Shown here: positions 59,137 through 64,000 of the stretch, piece by piece
Layout: every line of letters begins with the position of its first letter
Numbering within the stretch: the stretch's first letter is position 1
The notes under the pieces: model-generated
What the model saw: the letters and a program-made list of their open reading frames with translations, nothing else
Database searches by the model: none
What the model was told of the DNA's origin: nothing
Position numbers and translations under genes: made by a program
Assembly: GCA_037367355.1 (NCBI GenBank)
Contig: CM074696.1
Location: forward strand, 2,418,001 to 2,482,000
Direction of reading: 5' to 3'
Length of the DNA: 64,000 nucleotides
From: Neoscytalidium dimidiatum
Taxonomy: Eukaryota; Ascomycota; Dothideomycetes; Botryosphaeriales; Botryosphaeriaceae

Positions 59137-62100
59137 ATGGCTGCTTTATCAGATAAGGGTCGAGATATATCGGTATCAGTGGGGGATCTTGGTAAGGTAA
59201 GTGAGAGTTACTAGCATTACGGCCAGGAGATGTTCTCGCAGTGACCATCGTGTGCTGACCATGTGTTGTGGAGCAGGATGGTGATGTTCACAGCCATCAA
59301 GTTGCTGTAGAGCATGCAGCACGGTATGCTCCTTTTCCGCTTCAACTCAAGAACCGTCCCTAATACTCCGTAATAGGCAGCTCAATGCGACGGTGGAAGA
59401 GGTTCTTGCTGCTCAAGAACATGCCAATGGTCTGAGTATTGAAGAAACCAAGGAAGTTTGTATCCTTACATTCCTAGAATACAAACGAAAATCTGACTTC
59501 GTACAGATCGCCGCTCAACTGTTCAAGACCCATCAGCATGATCCCAACTTCCCCACTGCGGCACTGGGGCGTTTACAAGAGTTCTTGGAAAATAAATCGA
59601 TCACAGAGCAGCCAGAGAAGCATGCCAAGATTATTGAAGAGACAAAGCTTGAGGTGTCGCTTCTCACTACAAATAGTCCGTATGCTGAAGTGCGAGCTGT
59701 TGTCGACAACCATGACGATCCCAGTCTTCCGTGTTCAACTATACGCGCATGGGTTATCGGTCTTGGATTCGTGATCTTGCTGGCATTCGTCAATCAGCTC
59801 TTCAGCGTTCGCCAACCTACAATTTTCCTGGAAGCACCGGTTGTACAGTTGCTTAGCTTTCCGGTTGGCAAGGCGGCCGAGAAGTATCTTCCCGATGTGG
59901 GCTTTACTCTTTTCGGTGTTCGGCACAGCCTGAATCCTGGTCCGTTCAACAAGAAAGAGCACATGCTCATCTCTATCATGGCCAGCGTAGGAAAGACCTT
60001 GCCCAGCTCAAGATATATCAGTACGTAACTTCTCTAGTGGCTTCATCCGTTCTCGAATCTTACTGACACCGGATAGTCTTCACCCAATTTCTGGATCGAT
60101 ATTTTGACCAAAAGTATGCTGCTTCCTTTGGATATCAAATATTGCTAGCCTTATCTACAGATTTCATGGGTGCGTAAACTGATCCAGTGCTCTTGGGATC
60201 ATTCTCACGTGAACCTTGTGTAGGATACGGTCTCGCAGGTCTCTGTAGAAAATTCCTGGTCTACCCGTCGTTCTGTCTCTGGCCGAAGACCATGGTCACT
60301 ATCGCCCTTAATAGCTCTTTACATGACGGTGAGATCTTTCTCAGTAAGGACAACACATTTTCCATACTAACCCAATACTCGCAGAGGGTAATTATGAGGT
60401 GCTTGGTCCTTTCAAGAAGTTCTTCACAATGTCTCGGTTCAGATTCTTCTTTTATGCATTCGCCCTCATGTTCGTTTGGTTCTGGTTTCCAGACTACATC
60501 TTTGGAGCCCTCAGCCTGTTCAACTGGCTTGCATGGATCGCTCCGGATAATTTCAACTTGACAGCTATCACCGGACTGAAGAGGGGGTTGGGTTTCAACC
60601 CACTTCCCACCTTTGACTGGAATGTGGCAACTCACAATATTGATCCACTTGTCATCCCCTTCACCGTCACCATCAATACCTTCCTCGGCTGTCTCCTGGG
60701 TGGCATCACGATCATCGGGATGTACTGGACTAATGCGTACCACACGGGCTACCTCCCAATCAACACCAACTCGATGTTCAATCACTACGGGAAGTCTTTC
60801 AACGTGTCTGCTGTCCTGGACGACCGAGGATGGTTGGATGAGGAGAAGTATCAGGCCTACTCGCAAGTTTACCTCGCAGCAAGCAGCTTGACTATGTACT
60901 GGTTCAGCTTCGCGGTCTACACTGCCACGATATCTTATTGTGCCCTGTATCATCGACAGGATTTTGTCAACGGTTTTCGGAGCCTCTTCCGCGGGTATAA
61001 ACACCCGGCCGATGAGTTCAAAGACATCCACACACAATTGATGTCAGCTTACCGCGAAGGTGAGGAGCCATTCCCGGTGTTTCTTCTTACCAATAATACT
61101 AACTGTCTTCGCAGTTCCCGAATGGTGGTATCTTTGCTTGAACGTCTTCGCTGTAGCTCTGGGTATCGGCGCAGTGGCCGGCTGGCCCACCTACACCACA
61201 GTCGGCGTTGTATTCTTCGGTATCGGACTCGCTCTCGTCTTCGTCATCCCGACGGGCATCATCAAAGCATCAACGGGATTGGACGTTGAGTTCAACTACC
61301 TCGCGGAGTTCATCGGTGGAGCCTGGCTCCCTGGTAACGCCCTCGCCATGAACTTCTTCAAGTGCTATGGATACGTGACCACGGCGCACGCCCTAGCTTT
61401 CGCGAACGACTTGAAGCTGGCGCACTACGTCAAAATCCCGCAAAGAGTAACGTTCTGGGCTCAGGCTGCGGCCACGCTCGTGTCGGCTTTCGTCTGCACC
61501 GGAGTCATGAACTTCCAGATCCACAACATCCATGACATCTGCGAGTCGTAAGTAAAGCTCGCCGAACACAACAAGGTACCTCGATGCTGATGAACGTATT
61601 AAACAGCGACCAGAAGAGCAGGTTCACCTGCCCGGGCGTCAACACGTACTTCTCCGCGGCCGTGCTCTTCGGGAGCATGGGCGCCCGCAAAGTCTTCGGC
61701 ACCGGCGGCCAATACACCACCCTCCTCTCCGCCTTCCCCGTCGGCGCGGTGATCCCGGTCGTCTTCTTCCTCATCCAGAAGAGGCTCCCGAAGACGCACT
61801 GGTTCCGGCGCGCCCACCCGGTCCCGCTGCTGACCGGCGGAACGCTCTGGTCTCCCGTAAGTCCCCCCCCCCCCCCCCCCCTGCCTCCCTCCCCCGCAAA
61901 CGAAATCACTCCTGCTGATGACCCGCACAGTACAACATCGGCTACCTCTGGCCGGCCGTCATCCCCGGCTGGTTCAGCATGGTGTACCTCCGCAACCGGT
62001 ACCTCGCCTTCTGGGCAAAGTACAACTACGTGCTCTCGGCCGCGTTCTCAACCGGCATCGCCATCTCTGCTGTGATCATCTTCTTCGCGGTGGAGTACAA

Positions 62101-62221
62101 TGGGTACGAGATCAACTGGTGGGGCAACTCGGCTGAGAGCGGGTGCGAGAGCTCGGCGTGCACGCGGTTGAAGCTGGCGGACGGCGAGTATTTTGGGCCG
62201 AGGATCGGGAATTATTCGTGA
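59137..62221 (+). CDS. Oligopeptide transporter of the OPT family (small-peptide type)
   Basis: Nine exons: 59137-59196, 59277-59323, 59377-60020, 60077-60169, 60224-60328, 60385-61059, 61115-61547, 61607-61856, 61931-62221. All phases agree, giving 865 aa. The N-terminus is cytosolic. The OPT signature NPGPFNKKEH follows the third helix, which fits the family motif NPG. Many membrane helices are visible (IRAWVIGLGFVILLAFVN, WLAWIAPDNFNLTAITG, VIPFTVTINTFLGCLLGG, VSAFVCTGVMNFQIHNIHD, AAFSTGIAIS), and the mid-region KRGLGFNPLPTFDWNV is typical. These proteins import tetra- and pentapeptides or glutathione with protons across the plasma membrane. The last intron contains an 18-C run (near 61862-61880), an assembly risk but outside coding sequence. 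Confidence 0.94.
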
Positions 62222-62800
62222 GAGGTGGTGGGCGGATGGCGGGATTGGATGGAGGCGAAGGACGGCAGAGATTGAGGTGGCTGGGTGGAATTAAGATATC
62301 GGCGAGGCCGTGATGAGATCATTGGTCGACAGAAAGGAGATGCGGAGACGCATGCGTCTGAGGAAAGCGGTGGCAGCTAACGTCCAATACTGGCATCCTT
62401 CCCAATTAGATGCGGCTTACGCGGGCGAAAGCATATCAAGGCGGCCTCTCGAATGGGAGCCTACAATGCGATGCGCTATGAGATGGCTTTTCCGTCATTC
62501 GCAGCCACAATCAGCCGTTGACGACTGTGCTGCAGGATTCTTGTGTTCGCATGTCGGTTGCGCCGGACGATGACGTACCTAATTCTACACGCCGTCTTCT
62601 CTTCTTATCTTCTCCGCATTCTGAGATTGGGATATTGGACGGACTCCAGGCAGCAGGAACCGATATAAAAGGGAGTCATGTCCAGAAATGGTTGGCATTC
62701 TCGTACGGACACACTTCTGCTGCTTGTGATTCAATCGTCGTTTTGGAGGTATCCAGCTCTTACAGCAATTAATTTTCAGATTGCCAGTTTTCTTTGCAAG
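62222..62800. other. Intergenic region, no gene seen
   Basis: The OPT 3' flank and promoter of the Cys-rich gene. Short frames only. Confidence 0.5.
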
Positions 62801-63193
62801 ATGGGTCAGGGAAGTACAAAGGTAGAGGAAAAGTCGATTTCGTAAGTTGTCTGCGCTAGTATTTCGGCGACCAGACTCACCAGGTCCGACACAGGACGAC
62901 CGACACGGATAGCGACGGCAACACGAATTGCAGCAACTGCGTCGGATGCAAGAACTGCAGCAACTGCTCCAATTGTACCAATTGCACGTCATGTAGCTTT
63001 TCGAGCAACCTGGAGAACTGCGAGCGCTCGCAACATTGTTCCAACTCGTACAATCTCATTGACTGCGACCACTGCAGGTAAGTGCACAGACGCCCTAGTG
63101 TGCCTGCGCTGCTGATGAAGCGCTCTTTTTGCCAGCAATTGCAGGAACTTGAAAGGGAGAAGCCATGCCAGCAATGAAGATGGAAGCGCCTGA
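62801..63193 (+). CDS. Tiny Cys-rich protein with an eight-fold CxxC ladder (unknown function)
   Basis: Three exons: 62801-62841, 62895-63077, 63136-63193; introns of 53 and 58 nt. Product 93 aa: MGQGSTKVEEK start, Thr/Asp-rich leader, then Cys at 26, 29, 32, 35, 38, 41, 44 and 47, a strict three-residue period with mostly Asn/Ser/Thr between, followed by Cys 56, 62, 71, 74 and 77 and a polar tail. There is no signal peptide or membrane segment; Gly2 could be myristoylated, although the sequence after it is only partly favourable. The first acceptor was chosen at ACACAG because the nearer CACCAG gives a frame without the cysteines. A period of three with Asn next to Cys would fit a triangular helical coil or a metal-thiolate array. 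I know no function for it. Confidence 0.65.
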
Positions 63194-63658
63194 TGAGGGA
63201 TGAGGGTTAGGCTGCTGGTCTGCTGAGTGGCGAAACAGCGCAAAGCATTTGATGGGCGAAGAGCACCATCGTTGTACGTCTACATAGTCAATTGATAGCT
63301 TGCTGTGGTAGCGGTGGCGTGAGATGTTGAAGTACAGTGATGAGCGAGATAATATCGCTGGAACAGACGAAGGGGCGGCGGGCTGTTTGATGGGTAATCG
63401 GAACAATGCGGGCGGCCACGGCCATGCATGCAAGGCTGAGCTCGCTGTGTGCCAGGCTGCGTGCGTCCTGTCGTCCCAGGCAGCCGTCCGCCTCATTTTC
63501 TCAACGTCAACATTCAACACATATCGTCAACTTGCACCGCCTCTGCATCCTGAGCCCGTGTTATCGTGTGGTTGCAGCCCTCTCTCATCTTCCACTGCCC
63601 TCCCTCTGCTATTCCCTAGCTTAGTGTTTCCCTCTCGTTCGACCCTAAGAGCGAAGCC
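63194..63658. other. Intergenic region, no gene seen
   Basis: The promoter of the F-box gene. The overlapping frames on both strands are low complexity. Confidence 0.5.
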
Positions 63659-64000
63659 ATGGTTAGCGCAGCCCACACAGTCTTCAATTGCACCGAGCTT
63701 CTCGAGCTCATCCTCTCGTTCACATCCGCCGCCGACCTCCTCATCATCCAGCGGACATGTCAAAGATGGAAGGCCGTCGTTGAGGCGTCGAATGTGTTGC
63801 AGCGGTGCCTCTTTTTCGTTCCTGACCAGCGCGGGGTTGAGGCCTACGGCCTGAACCCCCTACTCGTTCAGCGTTTCAGGTTCAGCAGGGAGGTCACGGG
63901 TCACCTCTGTGTCACCATCAAAAGCGAGTGGCGAAACAGCCTGCTCTCGTGCCCCAATGCCTCGTGGCGCCGCATGCTGCTCTCGCAGCCGCCCGAGCCG
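63659..64000 (+). CDS. F-box protein, N-terminal part (runs off the window)
   Basis: ATG 63659-63661 opens a frame that stays open to the window edge (114 codons). Residues 10-50 fit an F-box: NCTELLELILSFTSAADLLI, then QRTCQRWKAVVEASNVLQR with the Trp and hydrophobic spacing that bind Skp1. The following LFFVPDQRG is usual in fungus-specific F-box proteins. It would be the substrate adaptor of an SCF ubiquitin ligase. The substrate-binding part lies outside the window. Confidence 0.8.
   Translation, partial: MVSAAHTVFNCTELLELILSFTSAADLLIIQRTCQRWKAVVEASNVLQRCLFFVPDQRGVEAYGLNPLLVQRFRFSREVTGHLCVTIKSEWRNSLLSCPNASWRRMLLSQPPEP

Overview
The window is a stretch of a filamentous ascomycete chromosome (Pezizomycotina; a plant-associated Dothideomycete-like fungus would fit, but the species cannot be read from the sequence). 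The evidence is the many short introns (about 47-75 nt, GT...AG with CTAAC/CTGAC-type branch sites), fungal-only gene families, plant cell-wall enzymes, and a 17-kb transposon block whose CpA/TpG dinucleotides are almost exhausted, the mark of repeat-induced point mutation (RIP).

Left arm (1-14.6 kb): the 3' end of a GPI-anchored wall protein, a cytochrome P450 (minus), a short-chain dehydrogenase, an NmrA/epimerase-like gene with a one-base frameshift, a small secreted PhiA-like protein, a long gene-poor stretch (7.5-11.8 kb), and a secreted GH2 glycosidase gene that has lost the segment expected to carry its catalytic nucleophile.

Middle (14,604-31,976): a nested transposon complex. The outer element is a Tc1/mariner-like DNA transposon with 28-bp inverted repeats and a TA target duplication. 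Its transposase gene is split by LTR retrotransposon material with outer LTRs flanked by a TTAAT duplication. Inside lie pieces of two chromovirus-type gypsy families: element A (plus), element C (plus, in pieces), a complete 6,575-bp copy B (minus), and a truncated copy D (minus) of the same family as B that is not RIP-mutated and runs into a 100-N assembly gap. Both families carry a coding remnant antisense to the 3' part of the element. In the B/D family it has a cysteine cluster followed by a coiled coil; in the C family a basic start and a coiled coil can be seen.

Right arm (32-64 kb): a decayed DUF4038 glycosidase pseudogene, a pectin methylesterase, an aldo-keto reductase pseudogene, a multi-pass membrane protein, a pectin lyase with a C-terminal cellulose-binding CBM1, a conserved coiled-coil protein, an FAD amine oxidase, a second P450, a fungal rhodopsin-domain (PTH11/SAT4-like) membrane protein, a membrane-anchored double amidohydrolase, an oligopeptide (OPT) transporter, a tiny protein with eight cysteines at a strict three-residue period, and the start of an F-box gene.

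The methylesterase, pectin lyase and the damaged GH2 and DUF4038 genes suggest a locus concerned with plant-wall breakdown, partly decaying around the transposon block. Intron coordinates were placed by hand from splice signals, reading frame and family knowledge. They have not been checked against transcripts.
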